A DNA stretch of 64,000 bases from Gammaproteobacteria bacterium (lineage in GTDB: Bacteria; Pseudomonadota; Gammaproteobacteria; Steroidobacterales; Rariloculaceae): positions 1-64,000 of the forward strand of contig JAJDWR010000073.1 of assembly GCA_022825505.1 (NCBI GenBank), read 5' to 3'. Positions within the stretch are counted from its first letter, which is position 1, and every line of letters starts with the position of its first letter. This document shows, piece after piece, positions 1 through 9,285 of this stretch. The position numbers were made by a program, and so were the translations under genes. The notes below the pieces were generated by a model. It searched no databases. It was given only the letters and a program-made list of their open reading frames with translations, and had not been told where the DNA came from.

Positions 1-10
1 CTAGTGGCGT

Positions 11-1381
11 TCAACGGTACTCACTTTTTGCTGGTCCGGAAGAAGTCGCTGTCACTCCCCCCCAGTGACGCGCGATCAGGCGGCCGGTGCGGCGGCCGAG
101 CGCGCAGGAGCAACCGGTGCCGGCCCCGCTCAGGTAATCGCCGACGTAGTAAATGTTCTTGGGACCGGCCTCCTGGGTCGCCAGAAACTCCCGAACCCTG
201 CGGATTTGCCCGGTCGGAAATTCCGGAGTGACGTAACCGTCGTACTGAACGACCGTCTCGCGAATCTGCTTTTCGATGTCCGGGAATAGTTCGCGAATGC
301 ACTTTGTCGCAAACGCCTCCAGATTCTCGCCGTTATTCGCGATGTAATGCTGCAGTCGTTCCGCGGCGATGCTGACCCAAAGACGCGGCGGCTTGCCGTC
401 CTTGTCCGGATCGCCCGGATAGAACTTGTAGAAGTTCAAGGGAGTCTGTGTATCGCGTGTGAAATACAACCCGTGGACCTTCTCGACTTCATGGTTCAGC
501 ACATAGGTAACCATGCCGAACTGGCAATAGGGAACGCCGGCCTCGAAAAACCGCTGCTCCCATCGGGTCTTGTCCCCGACTATCTGCGCTACGCGGTTGC
601 CGGGCGCGGCCACGACCGCGATATCCGCCTCGATCGTTTGCGAGCCGTCCGGCGTATTGTAGGAAAGCCGCCTGCCACCTCCGCTGTCCGACCGGGAGAT
701 TCGGGTGACACGGGAATTCAGGCGAACGTCCAGCCTGCTCGCCAGCGTACGCGTCAGAAAACCGATGCCGTCCCTGAAGCAGTAGCCATCTCTCTCCGTT
801 ATGTGGGCCACCCTTGCGAGAAACACCGCTTTCGACAACTGCTCCATGTTGTAGGCGAGCGCCACGTTGAACAGAGGCGATACTACGTACTCGAGAAAAT
901 CCTTGCCGACCTTTCGCGTCAGGTATTCCGACAGGCTCTCATCGTCGAAATCGGCAGCCGTGTGGATCAGGCACGGATCCACTCGACGGCGCGCCTTTCG
1001 GATGTCGGGAAGCAGCGTCGCAAGCCGCAGCTTCGATCGCAGGCTCAGTACGGGGGATCGAAGCAACTCGTATCGCGTGGGCGCATTGCTCATCGGGAAC
1101 TGAACCTTGCCGTCCGTCGCGGTGCCGGTCCCGAAGCTCGACAGCTTTTCCAGGCAGTCACCGTGCCCGAGTTCATCGCACAGGTCGAACATCTCCCGAT
1201 ACCAGGGATTCAGCCCACTGGCGCCGGTGATGTTCATGAACGAACCGACTTTCTCCTCCGCCATTCGCCCGCCGGGCAAGTGTTTTTCCTCGAGCACCGT
1301 AACCGTGAACCCTGCCTTCTGGAGTTCGTAGGCGGCTGATAGCCCACCGATACCGGAGCCGACGACTACGACGCTCTTCAT
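11..1381 (-). CDS. FAD-dependent oxidoreductase, protoporphyrinogen oxidase/amine oxidase-like
   Basis: The 456-residue protein begins with a Rossmann dinucleotide-binding motif, VVVGSGIGGLSAAYELQKAG, at residues 5-24, with an acidic residue at the end of the second strand. It ends with a second FAD-contacting motif, YYVGDYLSGAGTGCSCA, near residue 425. This is the layout of the flavin amine oxidase/protoporphyrinogen oxidase/phytoene desaturase superfamily. There is no signal peptide, so it is probably cytoplasmic. It is the last gene of a minus-strand run that also holds an AhpD-like protein, two amidases and a cupin, with about 50 bases between it and the AhpD-like gene. The substrate cannot be read from the sequence; an amine released by the amidases would be a tempting guess but is not shown. 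Family call is firm, exact function is open. Confidence 0.8.
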   Translation of the reverse strand: MKSVVVVGSGIGGLSAAYELQKAGFTVTVLEEKHLPGGRMAEEKVGSFMNITGASGLNPWYREMFDLCDELGHGDCLEKLSSFGTGTATDGKVQFPMSNAPTRYELLRSPVLSLRSKLRLATLLPDIRKARRRVDPCLIHTAADFDDESLSEYLTRKVGKDFLEYVVSPLFNVALAYNMEQLSKAVFLARVAHITERDGYCFRDGIGFLTRTLASRLDVRLNSRVTRISRSDSGGGRRLSYNTPDGSQTIEADIAVVAAPGNRVAQIVGDKTRWEQRFFEAGVPYCQFGMVTYVLNHEVEKVHGLYFTRDTQTPLNFYKFYPGDPDKDGKPPRLWVSIAAERLQHYIANNGENLEAFATKCIRELFPDIEKQIRETVVQYDGYVTPEFPTGQIRRVREFLATQEAGPKNIYYVGDYLSGAGTGCSCALGRRTGRLIARHWGGVTATSSGPAKSEYR

Positions 1382-1431
1382 CGCTTGATCAACGGCTCAG
1401 GAGGTCAGGTCGGTTCCGGCCGACGTCCTGG

Positions 1432-2004
1432 TCAGTCGTAATAGCCAATTTCGTCACCGTCCGTCGTCACCCCCAGACCGTTCAGGAGGCGATTGGAATA
1501 GTTGAAATAGGCGACGACCTGATTGACCTCCAGTATTTCTCCGTCGCTGCAACCGGATGCGCGCAGGCGGTCGACATCGCGCCGTTCCATCTGCCCTACG
1601 CTGGTCGTCAGCTTTGCCGCATAGCGCAGCAGTTCCAGTTCCTTGCCCTTGAAGACACGCTCCGGCGCGCCGTCGCGGAGCGATTCGAGAATGGCATCGG
1701 CCCGCTCGTCGTCGTCGAGCAATCGCGCGGCATTGGCGAAGTGATGCGTGAGGCTGTATGCACAGTCGTTGCAGATGCTCGTATAGGACGCAACCACCTC
1801 AAGAAACCAGGTCGGCAGCGTGTTCTCGGGATGATGCAGCACGCTTCGATACAGTTCGACGTGACCGTGCATAGTATGCGGCCGAAGCGAGTGTGCCTTC
1901 ATTACGTTGTCGACCGTTCCGTGGGGTGTTTTTGCACGTTCGTACAAATCCCGGAGAACGCCCGTTGCATCCTGATAGTCGATGGTCCTGATCCACGCGG
2001 TCAT
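1432..2004 (-). CDS. Carboxymuconolactone decarboxylase/AhpD-like family protein
   Basis: A 190-residue alpha-helical protein with the redox motif SICNDCAYSLTHHF near residue 78. This is the C-x-x-C followed by His that marks the AhpD/carboxymuconolactone decarboxylase fold. In AhpD these cysteines form a cycling disulfide that reduces a peroxiredoxin. Other members lack that partner and are known only as peroxidase-related proteins. No signal peptide is visible. It sits 58 bases downstream of an amidase and 50 bases upstream of a flavoprotein in the same direction, so co-transcription is likely. It is useful as an in-window comparison for the second AhpD-like gene at 41,507, whose second cysteine codon is a UGA. 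Family call is good, biological role unknown. Confidence 0.78.
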   Translation of the reverse strand: MTAWIRTIDYQDATGVLRDLYERAKTPHGTVDNVMKAHSLRPHTMHGHVELYRSVLHHPENTLPTWFLEVVASYTSICNDCAYSLTHHFANAARLLDDDERADAILESLRDGAPERVFKGKELELLRYAAKLTTSVGQMERRDVDRLRASGCSDGEILEVNQVVAYFNYSNRLLNGLGVTTDGDEIGYYD

Positions 2005-2062
2005 GATTCCAAAACGTGTCCTTCCGATGTGCGCATGGTAACGCGGGAGCGGGGTTAGCCGG

Positions 2063-3793
2063 TTATGGTGCGCCCGGCGGCGCTATTCGCCGCTGGGTCG
2101 CCTGCTCGAAAGCGTAGGCCAGCGCAATCAGCCGGGGCTCGCTGCACGCCGGGCCCGCGAATGACACTCCGAACGGTGCGGGTTGCGGCTCGAATCCTTC
2201 GGGAAATGCAGGATCCACCTCGTTTGGAACCAGACCCATCGGCACGATGACAGTCGGATAGCCTGGCCGCGCAGCAACATTTGCGCCTCGCGTCATCGGA
2301 AACAAGAGCGCATCCAGGTCGTGCTCGGCGACGGCGGCGTCAATGCCGCGCGAACCCGCCAACTCGAGATCCTTCGCCCGGTCCGCTTCGTAGCGGGCAC
2401 GGTCCTGCTCCGGATCCATCTCGTCGGAGATATCCAGCAGCGCCTGTTCGTACGTGAGAGTCCCCAGAAGCACATTTTCCCGGTTCCACGCCCGCAACTC
2501 CGTCAGCGAGCGCATTGGCGCACTGTCTCCGAGAGATGCCAGCCACGCGTTGAAATCCCGCTTCATTCCATACTTGAAGACGATGGAGCAGTGCGTGTCG
2601 TTGCCTCGTGTCGCGCTCTCGGCGGCGCAAATGCCCCAGTTGAAGAGGTTTCGATCAGGATCCGGATCGACAACGCTCGGCAGGTCGGCCGGGTCGACGA
2701 CCACCGCGCCGCGGGCCTCAAGCACCGTGACCGCTTCTTCGAACAGCTCGGCCTGTGCCGGGTTCAACCCACCTCGCGTGCCATCCAGCCCCGGCACGGC
2801 AACGGGCTCGACGAATCCAGCGCGCGGAACGCCGATTCGCGCACCTTGCAAGCTGTCGGCGTCAAGGAATGCGGTGTAGTCGCCGTTGGGCGGCGCTTCG
2901 CAGCGCCCGGTCGCGGGATCGTCCGGATCGGGCTCACGGCTTTCGATCGCTCCCAGGAGAATGGCGGCATCCGTCACGGTTCGCGCCATCGGCCCCGCCG
3001 TGTCCTGGTCGGCCGTGATCGGAATGATGCCGTGTCGGCTGACACGGCCGACCGTGGGCTTGATGCCGACCAGCATGTTCTGGTTCGACGGCCAAAGGAT
3101 CGATCCTGACGTCTCGGTTCCGACGTTAGCCACCCACAGGTTCGCGCTGGTGCCGATTCCCGAACTCGATCCTCCCGGCGAAAGCACCGGCATGCCGTCG
3201 CCGATTCCCGGCCGGGGGTCGCGGCGCGGGTCGTAAGGATTGAAAGAGTATCCCCCCAGCGAACTGTAGTTATCCGGCATGTCGAAAGGCGCGCCCGCCA
3301 CCCAGTTGGCGAGTTCGGTCATCACCGTCTTGGCGATGATTACAGCGCCCGCGTCACGCAGTTGTTCCGTCAGGGTTGCGTCGTAGGGCGGGATCAGCCC
3401 TTCAAACGCCAGCGCGCCACCCGTCGTGGGCATGTCCGTGGTGTGTATGTTGTCCTTCAGTGCGATCGGGATTCCGTGCAGCGGTCCGCGAGCCCCCGAC
3501 TCGGACCGCTCCCGGTCAAGACGTCCGGCTTCCGCCAGCGCGTTCGGGTTGACCGTGATCGTCGCGTTCAACCGATTCTCGTAAACGGCAATCCGCGTCA
3601 GGTACTGCTGCACGAGATCGCGCGAGGTCAGACGGCCCTCCTCCATGGCCGCCTGCAGTTCCGGGATCGTCGCTTCGATGACGTCGAATGGCGCCGTAAC
3701 CGCCGGTGTGCCTCGCTCGATCTCGATTTCGCACCCGAGTGTCGCTACGAGGACAGACAGGATCGTGTAACGGAGGGGAACGCTAAACTGCAT
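2063..3793 (-). CDS. Amidase-signature hydrolase, probable exported lipoprotein
   Basis: Amidase-signature enzyme hydrolysing carboxamides through a Ser-cisSer-Lys triad. The lysine lies in IPIALKDNIHTT, the cis-Ser in LSPGGSSSGIGTS and the nucleophile in GTETSGSILWPS. About 576 residues from the chosen start. An ATG 39 bases further upstream is open, but the internal ATG at 3,793 directly precedes a hydrophobic export signal (QFSVPLRYTILSVLVATLGC). The final Cys is a possible lipidation site, although TLGC is only a weak lipobox. The start overlaps the end of the upstream amidase by 11 bases, implying translational coupling. The longer domain relative to GatA and the export signal argue against a role in the GatCAB amidotransferase. 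Substrate unknown. Confidence 0.85.
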   Translation of the reverse strand: MQFSVPLRYTILSVLVATLGCEIEIERGTPAVTAPFDVIEATIPELQAAMEEGRLTSRDLVQQYLTRIAVYENRLNATITVNPNALAEAGRLDRERSESGARGPLHGIPIALKDNIHTTDMPTTGGALAFEGLIPPYDATLTEQLRDAGAVIIAKTVMTELANWVAGAPFDMPDNYSSLGGYSFNPYDPRRDPRPGIGDGMPVLSPGGSSSGIGTSANLWVANVGTETSGSILWPSNQNMLVGIKPTVGRVSRHGIIPITADQDTAGPMARTVTDAAILLGAIESREPDPDDPATGRCEAPPNGDYTAFLDADSLQGARIGVPRAGFVEPVAVPGLDGTRGGLNPAQAELFEEAVTVLEARGAVVVDPADLPSVVDPDPDRNLFNWGICAAESATRGNDTHCSIVFKYGMKRDFNAWLASLGDSAPMRSLTELRAWNRENVLLGTLTYEQALLDISDEMDPEQDRARYEADRAKDLELAGSRGIDAAVAEHDLDALLFPMTRGANVAARPGYPTVIVPMGLVPNEVDPAFPEGFEPQPAPFGVSFAGPACSEPRLIALAYAFEQATQRRIAPPGAP

Positions 3794-5321
3794 CGCCAGG
3801 CTCCTCCGGAGGCAGCGGTTCGGGCAGCTCACGCTCGATCGCGAGCCCGATGGCCAACAGGCGCCGATCGCTCATGAAGGGACCATCGATCTCCAGGCCC
3901 ACCGGCAGGCCGTCTTCCGTAAGGCCCGCCGGGATCACGAGCCCCGGAATTCCCGCCCCGCTGGCCGGTGCCGTGTTGCGGACGTAGGTCGAAAAGGTGG
4001 GCACCTGGCGGCCGTTGAGTTCCACCGTGTCGTCATGCCCGATCGGGCGCGCGGGCAGCGGCGTCGCCGGAAAAATCATCGCGTCCACCCGATTGGCGGA
4101 AAAGTACTCGGCGTACGCGGCCTGATAGCGTGGACGGTGTACTTCCATGGCTTCCCGGTACTCGGAGTCACTGATGCCCGGTCCGTCGAAAATCTCCGCT
4201 ACGAACGCCCGCACATCCGGACTGCCGATCTCTTCGATCAATGTTGCCACGTCGATCCCCGAGCCGCTCTCCTCGAGATAGCGAGCCAGTTCGGTGCGGA
4301 CTTCCTGCCGTGCGGCAAACCCCATGGCGGTTCGCAACTCCTGGAACCTCGGGATGCTCCGTTCTACCCATTCCACGCCTGCGCTTCTCAGGACAAGAAG
4401 TACTCTTTCCATTATCCCGGCCGTTTGGGCGTCCAGGTCCTCCCAGAAGTGCGAGCGGTGAATGCCGAGACGCAGGCCGGAGAGAGGTAATGGCGCGGGA
4501 AGGGCGTAGTCTCCCGTAATCGCGCCGTCCAGCAATGCCAGGTCGGTCACGTCCCGGGCCATCGGCCCCGGCGTGTCGTTGGTAGAGGAGATCGGCACGA
4601 TGCCCGCTCCCGGGTAACGCCCCGAACTGGGCCGAAGCCCGGCAATGCCGCAAAGCGCTGCCGGAATACGCACCGATCCGCCGGTGTCGCTACCCAGTCC
4701 CGCCGGCGCGATCCGGGCTCCGATGGCTGCGCCGCTGCCGCCGCTGCTGCCGCCCGGAATCATGGACGGGTCATAGGGATTGCCGACCGCTCCAAACACG
4801 CCATTGTTGTTCGTGATGCCCATGGCAAGTTCATGCAGGTTGGTCTTGCCGAACAAAATGGCTCCGGCATCGAATAACGCTTGCGCGACCGGTGCGTTTC
4901 GCCTGGGACGATGGTCGCGCAGCGCCGCGGTTCCGCCTGTAGTCGGCAAGTCCACCGTGTCGATATTGTCTTTCAGTACGAGCGGAACACCGTGAAGCGG
5001 TCCCAGCGGTTCACCGGCACGCTGTCGCTCGTCCGCCGCTCGCGCCGCTGCCAGCAGGGCATCCGGATCGTGGGATATGAACGCGTTGAGATGTCCCCAC
5101 GTTGCGCCCTGAGCAATCAATGATTCGGCGTAGGCCTCGGCAGACAGGCTGCCGTTTCTGATCGCGGCAGCCGCCTGGGCGGCAGTCAGTTCGACTGTGC
5201 TTGCAGCCGCCGTCTGCGCGGCGGCGCGCCCTCGGTCCGCCACAGTTTGCAGCAGAGATTCGCCGGCGACGAGGCCGGCACCGATCCCGATCGCTCTCAA
5301 TAGCTCGCGACGGTCAAACAT
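3783..5321 (-). CDS. Tat-exported amidase-signature hydrolase
   Basis: Second amidase-signature enzyme of the pair, 512 residues from the chosen ATG. The N-terminus MFDRRELLRAIGIGAGLVAG is a twin-arginine signal, so the folded enzyme should reach the periplasm. Catalytic elements are visible in order: Lys in VPLVLKDNIDTV, cis-Ser in IPGGSSGGSGAAIG, Ser nucleophile in SDTGGSVRIPAAL. A start 24 bases further upstream is possible but would put eight residues ahead of the RR motif. It overlaps the next amidase gene, and the cupin gene lies 136 bases upstream. The two amidases differ in export route and in sequence around the active site, which points to an old duplication with specialisation rather than a recent copy. 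Substrate not identifiable. Confidence 0.87.
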   Translation of the reverse strand: MFDRRELLRAIGIGAGLVAGESLLQTVADRGRAAAQTAAASTVELTAAQAAAAIRNGSLSAEAYAESLIAQGATWGHLNAFISHDPDALLAAARAADERQRAGEPLGPLHGVPLVLKDNIDTVDLPTTGGTAALRDHRPRRNAPVAQALFDAGAILFGKTNLHELAMGITNNNGVFGAVGNPYDPSMIPGGSSGGSGAAIGARIAPAGLGSDTGGSVRIPAALCGIAGLRPSSGRYPGAGIVPISSTNDTPGPMARDVTDLALLDGAITGDYALPAPLPLSGLRLGIHRSHFWEDLDAQTAGIMERVLLVLRSAGVEWVERSIPRFQELRTAMGFAARQEVRTELARYLEESGSGIDVATLIEEIGSPDVRAFVAEIFDGPGISDSEYREAMEVHRPRYQAAYAEYFSANRVDAMIFPATPLPARPIGHDDTVELNGRQVPTFSTYVRNTAPASGAGIPGLVIPAGLTEDGLPVGLEIDGPFMSDRRLLAIGLAIERELPEPLPPEEPGDAV

Positions 5322-5456
5322 CTTGTTCGCAAGGCCATCCGGCAACGTGTGCCTGTTCGCTCTTTCGCGTCCGGATCAATGGCTCGGTCCTCCGGATGTC
5401 GGATTACCGAATCCAGCGTGGACACTCGACACGCTCAGGGCACACTGGTAACGAAG

Positions 5457-6017
5457 TCAGTTGCCGCTGCCCGGACGACGCACGGGGTCCACGTCCTGGC
5501 CGCGAAGTAATTCCATCATGAAATCCGGATCCTGGCGTTGCTCTTCGGTCAACGCTCTCCTGGTGAAAAAGCCCTGCTCGTAGCCGGCCGGCTCGTAGAT
5601 CATGAGGGCGCGCACGGGTTCGTCGCCGAGCACGCGGGTATGGTGAACGGCCCCTGGGGGGACGTACACCAGATCTCCGGCCTCCAGGGTGTCGACCTCT
5701 TCACCGACCGTCCACTCCATACTCCCGGAAATGATGTAGAAGACCTCACTGTGATAGTGGTGGGTATGCCCCGGTGCGCTGTTCATACCCGGGAAAAAGG
5801 TCTCATCCACGATGCTGAACCGGCCCCGGGACTCTTCCGCGGTGAGCAGAAATTCAGTCCGTGAATTGTTTCCCGAATATATTTCCGTCGCGCCGGCCTT
5901 GTGAAAGTACGGGCTTTCGCTGCCGCCGCCGTTCTGTGCAGCAGCGTAGTTCATTGTCAACAGAATGGCCGCGAGCCCCGCCATCGCCAACACGCTTTTT
6001 TGAAGAAGAATCATCAT
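5457..6017 (-). CDS. Exported single-domain cupin protein
   Basis: Small cupin of about 186 residues. A Sec signal (MMILLQKSVLAMAGLAAILL, cut likely after AAAQ) precedes one beta-barrel with both cupin motifs. Motif 1 is GHTHHYHSEVFYIISG and motif 2 is GDLVYVPPGAVHHT. The histidines and glutamate are the usual ligands for a divalent metal. The start is set by the sequence AGGAAA about six bases ahead of a double ATG; an upstream extension to 6,095 has no signal-like character. It leads the minus-strand run that contains two exported amidases. Exported cupins of this size can be dioxygenases, isomerases or binding proteins, so no reaction is assigned. Confidence 0.8.
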   Translation of the reverse strand: MMILLQKSVLAMAGLAAILLTMNYAAAQNGGGSESPYFHKAGATEIYSGNNSRTEFLLTAEESRGRFSIVDETFFPGMNSAPGHTHHYHSEVFYIISGSMEWTVGEEVDTLEAGDLVYVPPGAVHHTRVLGDEPVRALMIYEPAGYEQGFFTRRALTEEQRQDPDFMMELLRGQDVDPVRRPGSGN

Positions 6018-6371
6018 TGTCGTTTCCTTTCGTCTGCAAGGCGCCACGCGCGCCCTTTCCTTCAGAGGTCTTTTCGGCCCCGCCCTGACGGTCAACGTCC
6101 ACCGGCACCGCGTGCCGGAAGCCCGTCAACGCTTCGTTTTCCATATTCGTTCAGAGCACCTTCGAGTTGCAAGCCGCGGCACATGGTCGTTCAATCGGGC
6201 GCACCATTCACCAGGCCGCGGCCGACTCGGCCTCGCGTGATCGTGCCCGAACGATCGCCAATCCCTGCTAGCATACGGGCCGGCTCGGAAGACAGCTCAC
6301 GATAGTGACCATTCCAAATCGAAATTCCCTGGCGAAGTTCGTGGTGAACCACGGGCCGGGCGACTGAGAAC
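6018..6371. other. 354-base divergent intergenic region between cupin and rnfC
   Basis: No convincing coding sequence is seen here; the open frames crossing it have no family resemblance. It should carry the promoters of both the leftward cupin-amidase run and the rightward rnfC gene. A perfect 7-base inverted repeat, CCGGCAC-CGC-GTGCCGG, lies at 6,102-6,118. An extended -10-like element, TGCTAGCAT, lies at 6,266-6,274 on the plus strand, about 100 bases ahead of rnfC, without a clear -35 box. Neither element can be tied to a known regulator. Confidence 0.4.
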
Positions 6372-7901
6372 GTGGATATTCTGGAGGGTCCGGTACGTCG
6401 GCCGGCGGGCATCAGGTTGCCGCCACGAAAACGCGCAAGCACACGGAATTTGCTGGAACCCGCGCCCCTGCCCGACGAACTTGTCCTGCCACTGGAAGGC
6501 GGGCTGTCCACCCTGGACATGCGCCCGGCGGTCAAGAGCGGACAGCGAGTGCTCCGCGGGCAACCGCTGGTGCGCGGCGGCGGACCGCTGAGCACCTGGA
6601 CCCATGCCAGTACCTCCGGCACGGTGCGCTCTCTGGAGTCGCATCCGGTAGGCCATGCGCGGCGTCGAGAGGCCTTGTGCGCCGTACTCGAGGTCGACGG
6701 CGAGGACGAGGTATGGCCGGGTCTTCAACCTCCCGACCCGAGTCAGTGGGACACCCCCGAGAAACTGGCTACGGCCGTGTCCCGGGCCGGGCTTGCCGGG
6801 CTCGGCGGCGCCGTGTTCCCGACGGGCGTCAAGCTCGCGGCGACGCGGCGCAAGCCCATACACACGATTGTCGTCAACGGCGCCGAGTGCGAACCCTACA
6901 TAAGCTGCGACGACATGCTGATGCGCACGTCGCCGCGGGCAATTCTGGCAGGCTCGCTCGTGCTGATGGCACTGACCGGCGCGGCGCGGGGGTGTGTGGT
7001 GGTCGAAAGGGACAAGGCGGAAGCTGTTGAGGCTCTGAATCGGGAACTGGCCGTGCTTGGTGCCCCGAGACTGCTCACCGTGGTCACTGTCCCGACCATC
7101 TATCCGGCTGGAGGTGAACGCCAGCTTATCCAGGCTCTGACCGGGCACGAGGTGCCCTCCCTAGCATACCCCACAGACATCGGCTACCTGTGCCAGAACG
7201 TGGGAACTGCCGCCGCGCTCTACCGTTTCCTGGACTCCGGCGAACCGTTGATCCGTCGCATCACGACGGTCACCGGCCGCGGTATCGCGCGCCCGCGCAA
7301 TCTCGAAGTGCGTCTCGGCACGCGAATCGCCGACGTGGTGGCCGCGTGCGGAGGGTACAAGCCGACGGTCACGCGCCTGATCATGGGCGGCAGCATGATG
7401 GGCATTGCCCTCGAAAGCGACGCCGTGCCCGTCATGCGTGCCACCAACTGCATTCTTCTTCCCACCCGAAAGGAGCTGGGTCTGGACCTCGATGAAATGC
7501 CCTGCATTCGCTGCGGCGACTGTGTCGCCGTCTGCCCCGCCCACCTGATGCCGCAGGAACTGCACCGGGCGGTAAAGGGCAAGCGGCTGGACGCACTCGA
7601 GGACCTCGGTCTGTTCGATTGCATTGAATGCGGATGCTGCGACGTGGTTTGTCCGAGCCACATACGGCTCACGGAGAGCTTCCGCGCGGGCAAGCAGGGG
7701 GTTGTGCAGTCGATGGACCTGGAAGCCCGCGTGCGCTGGTTCGGGGCCCGTGACCAGCTACGGCGCGAGCGGGTCGAACGCTGGGAAGCAGAGTACGACG
7801 CAGGTCCCGGAAAAGAGCCACCGCCGGGTCAGTGCGCCGATGCCGTGGCGGAAATCATCGAGCGGGTGAGGCAGCTACCGGTGGAGGCAATCGAGTCCTG
7901 A
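6372..7901 (+). CDS. rnfC: RnfC-like electron transport subunit (NADH-binding, two 4Fe-4S clusters)
   Basis: RnfC is the peripheral subunit of the membrane Rnf complex that takes electrons from NADH and passes them toward ferredoxin or SoxR. This 509-residue protein shows the N-terminal barrel-sandwich segment (LPLEGGLSTLDMRPAVKSG), the flavin/NADH region with VVNGAECEPY, and two ferredoxin motifs. These are CIRCGDCVAVCP near residue 378 and CIECGCCDVVCP near residue 417. Start is GTG at the head of the frame; no in-frame ATG precedes the conserved part. The remaining subunits (RnfA, B, D, G, E) are not in the window, and the next gene encodes a CBS protein. Either the gene is detached from its partners or it works with another electron acceptor. 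Confidence 0.87.
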   Translation: MDILEGPVRRPAGIRLPPRKRASTRNLLEPAPLPDELVLPLEGGLSTLDMRPAVKSGQRVLRGQPLVRGGGPLSTWTHASTSGTVRSLESHPVGHARRREALCAVLEVDGEDEVWPGLQPPDPSQWDTPEKLATAVSRAGLAGLGGAVFPTGVKLAATRRKPIHTIVVNGAECEPYISCDDMLMRTSPRAILAGSLVLMALTGAARGCVVVERDKAEAVEALNRELAVLGAPRLLTVVTVPTIYPAGGERQLIQALTGHEVPSLAYPTDIGYLCQNVGTAAALYRFLDSGEPLIRRITTVTGRGIARPRNLEVRLGTRIADVVAACGGYKPTVTRLIMGGSMMGIALESDAVPVMRATNCILLPTRKELGLDLDEMPCIRCGDCVAVCPAHLMPQELHRAVKGKRLDALEDLGLFDCIECGCCDVVCPSHIRLTESFRAGKQGVVQSMDLEARVRWFGARDQLRRERVERWEAEYDAGPGKEPPPGQCADAVAEIIERVRQLPVEAIES

Positions 7902-7988
7902 CGGGAGGCGGCGCCAAGACTCACGGCACCACGAACAGTTACTCCGAAATCGACTGAACATACAATACGCAAAAAAGAGAGAAAGGCT

Positions 7989-8417
7989 ATGCACAACATC
8001 CGTGACATCCTCCAGGAGAAAGGCACGGCCATCTGGTCTACCGCTCCGGACGATTCGGTGCTCGACGCCATACGCCGCATGGCCGAGTACGGTGTGGGCG
8101 CCCTGCTGGTCATAAATGACGGCCAACTCGTCGGTTTTTTCTCCGAGCGGGACTACACGCGCAAGGTCATTCTTGAGGGGCTCGCTTCGCGGGACACGCC
8201 GGTGGAAAAAGTGATGAGCACCCCTGTGATCTCGATATCACCGGACGCCACGGTCCAGCAGGGCTTGTCGATGATGACCGAGAAACACATCCGTCACTTG
8301 CCTGTGACCGACGGTTCCGGCGTGATCGGTCTGGTTTCGATCAGGGACCTGGTCAAGGCGGTCATCGAAGATCAGCAGGCGCTGATCGAGCAGCTCGAGA
8401 GCTTCATCATGGGGTGA
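7989..8417 (+). CDS. Tandem CBS-domain protein
   Basis: A 142-residue protein made of two CBS repeats, roughly residues 9-65 and 74-135. Each ends in the typical G-x-x-S-x-R-D signature (GFFSERDYTRKV and GLVSIRDLVKAV). Such paired CBS modules bind adenine nucleotides or S-adenosylmethionine and act as energy sensors. Stand-alone forms usually modulate a partner enzyme or channel. The start has a good ribosome site (GAGAAAGG) about five bases upstream. It lies 87 bases after rnfC on the same strand, so both may share a transcript. The partner is unknown. Confidence 0.85.
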   Translation: MHNIRDILQEKGTAIWSTAPDDSVLDAIRRMAEYGVGALLVINDGQLVGFFSERDYTRKVILEGLASRDTPVEKVMSTPVISISPDATVQQGLSMMTEKHIRHLPVTDGSGVIGLVSIRDLVKAVIEDQQALIEQLESFIMG

Positions 8418-8434
8418 ATCGCTACGTCGGCGCT

Positions 8435-9217
8435 CTATTCGTCACCAACCCAGCGGCGCACGGCAGCCCGGTACCGCGACCGTTGTCCGTTGTCGAGCGC
8501 CAGGTATTCGTCCAGAACCCGCAGTTCCCACACGAACGCTATTTCAGCAAGCACACCGGGCGTCTGCTGCATGTCCTCCCGCTGTTGTCGCGATATCAGG
8601 CCGCGACTGTTGTCCATCCGCATCTGTTCATATATGTCGCCAATGTCGTCGGAGATGGCAACAAGCTCGTTTCGCAACGCCAGAAGCTCTGCATCGGTCA
8701 TTTGAAGAAGATAGTTGCGCTGGGCGAACGCGAGGGTGCCACGCAGGCGACCCGATCGTTCAAAAATGCGGTTGACAAAGTTTCGGCAATCCCGGCCTGA
8801 CTGTTCGTACGCAGCGCTGTTCTCCATGTCTCCGCAACCCGCGGCGTGAATCGCGGCGAACCGGTCGCGGGCATCGAGTTCGCGGGCGAAGTGAGCGTCG
8901 AACGGGAGCCCATACTCCGTGAACGTCTCGCCAATCTCAACTTCGATCGGTTCGCCCATGTGTGCCGTGATTTCCGCTTCAAGTTCAGTGGAAAGCGAAT
9001 ACTCTTCATCGTCCCGATTGTTTGCCTGGCTCCTGAATTGGGGAAACGGCGCGGAACCGGTGGCGCCAACTTCATCGATCATCACCGGCGCAGTCATTGG
9101 CAGGGCAGTGTTTTCGATACCGACGTTTCCGCCCACCTCATCCGCGCCGCAGCCCGTCAAGGCGCCAAGCACCAGAAAGCAGGGGATGTTCGATAGGGGG
9201 GGTCTCATGTCATTCAT
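8435..9217 (-). CDS. Putative lipoprotein of unknown function
   Basis: A 260-residue protein with a short hydrophobic leader ending in a clear lipobox (FLVLGALTGC, Cys about residue 23), so it is probably anchored to a membrane. After a low-complexity linker the body is charged and mainly helical, with two further cysteines (AAGCGDMENS and SGRDCRNFV) that could pair in the periplasm. No family was recognised. It converges with the CBS gene (17 bases apart). A second ATG nine bases downstream would also keep the lipoprotein signal. Confidence 0.6.
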   Translation of the reverse strand: MNDMRPPLSNIPCFLVLGALTGCGADEVGGNVGIENTALPMTAPVMIDEVGATGSAPFPQFRSQANNRDDEEYSLSTELEAEITAHMGEPIEVEIGETFTEYGLPFDAHFARELDARDRFAAIHAAGCGDMENSAAYEQSGRDCRNFVNRIFERSGRLRGTLAFAQRNYLLQMTDAELLALRNELVAISDDIGDIYEQMRMDNSRGLISRQQREDMQQTPGVLAEIAFVWELRVLDEYLALDNGQRSRYRAAVRRWVGDE

Positions 9218-9285
9218 GCGTTCGGTGAAGGCCCGCTCGACCTGTGTCCTGATGTCCAGCAGGACAATAAAGCCGGTTCCGGCGA

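Noticed and set aside
347..1339. A 330-codon open frame on the plus strand
   Set aside because: It lies opposite the FAD oxidoreductase gene, has no family motif, and GC-rich genes produce long antisense frames.
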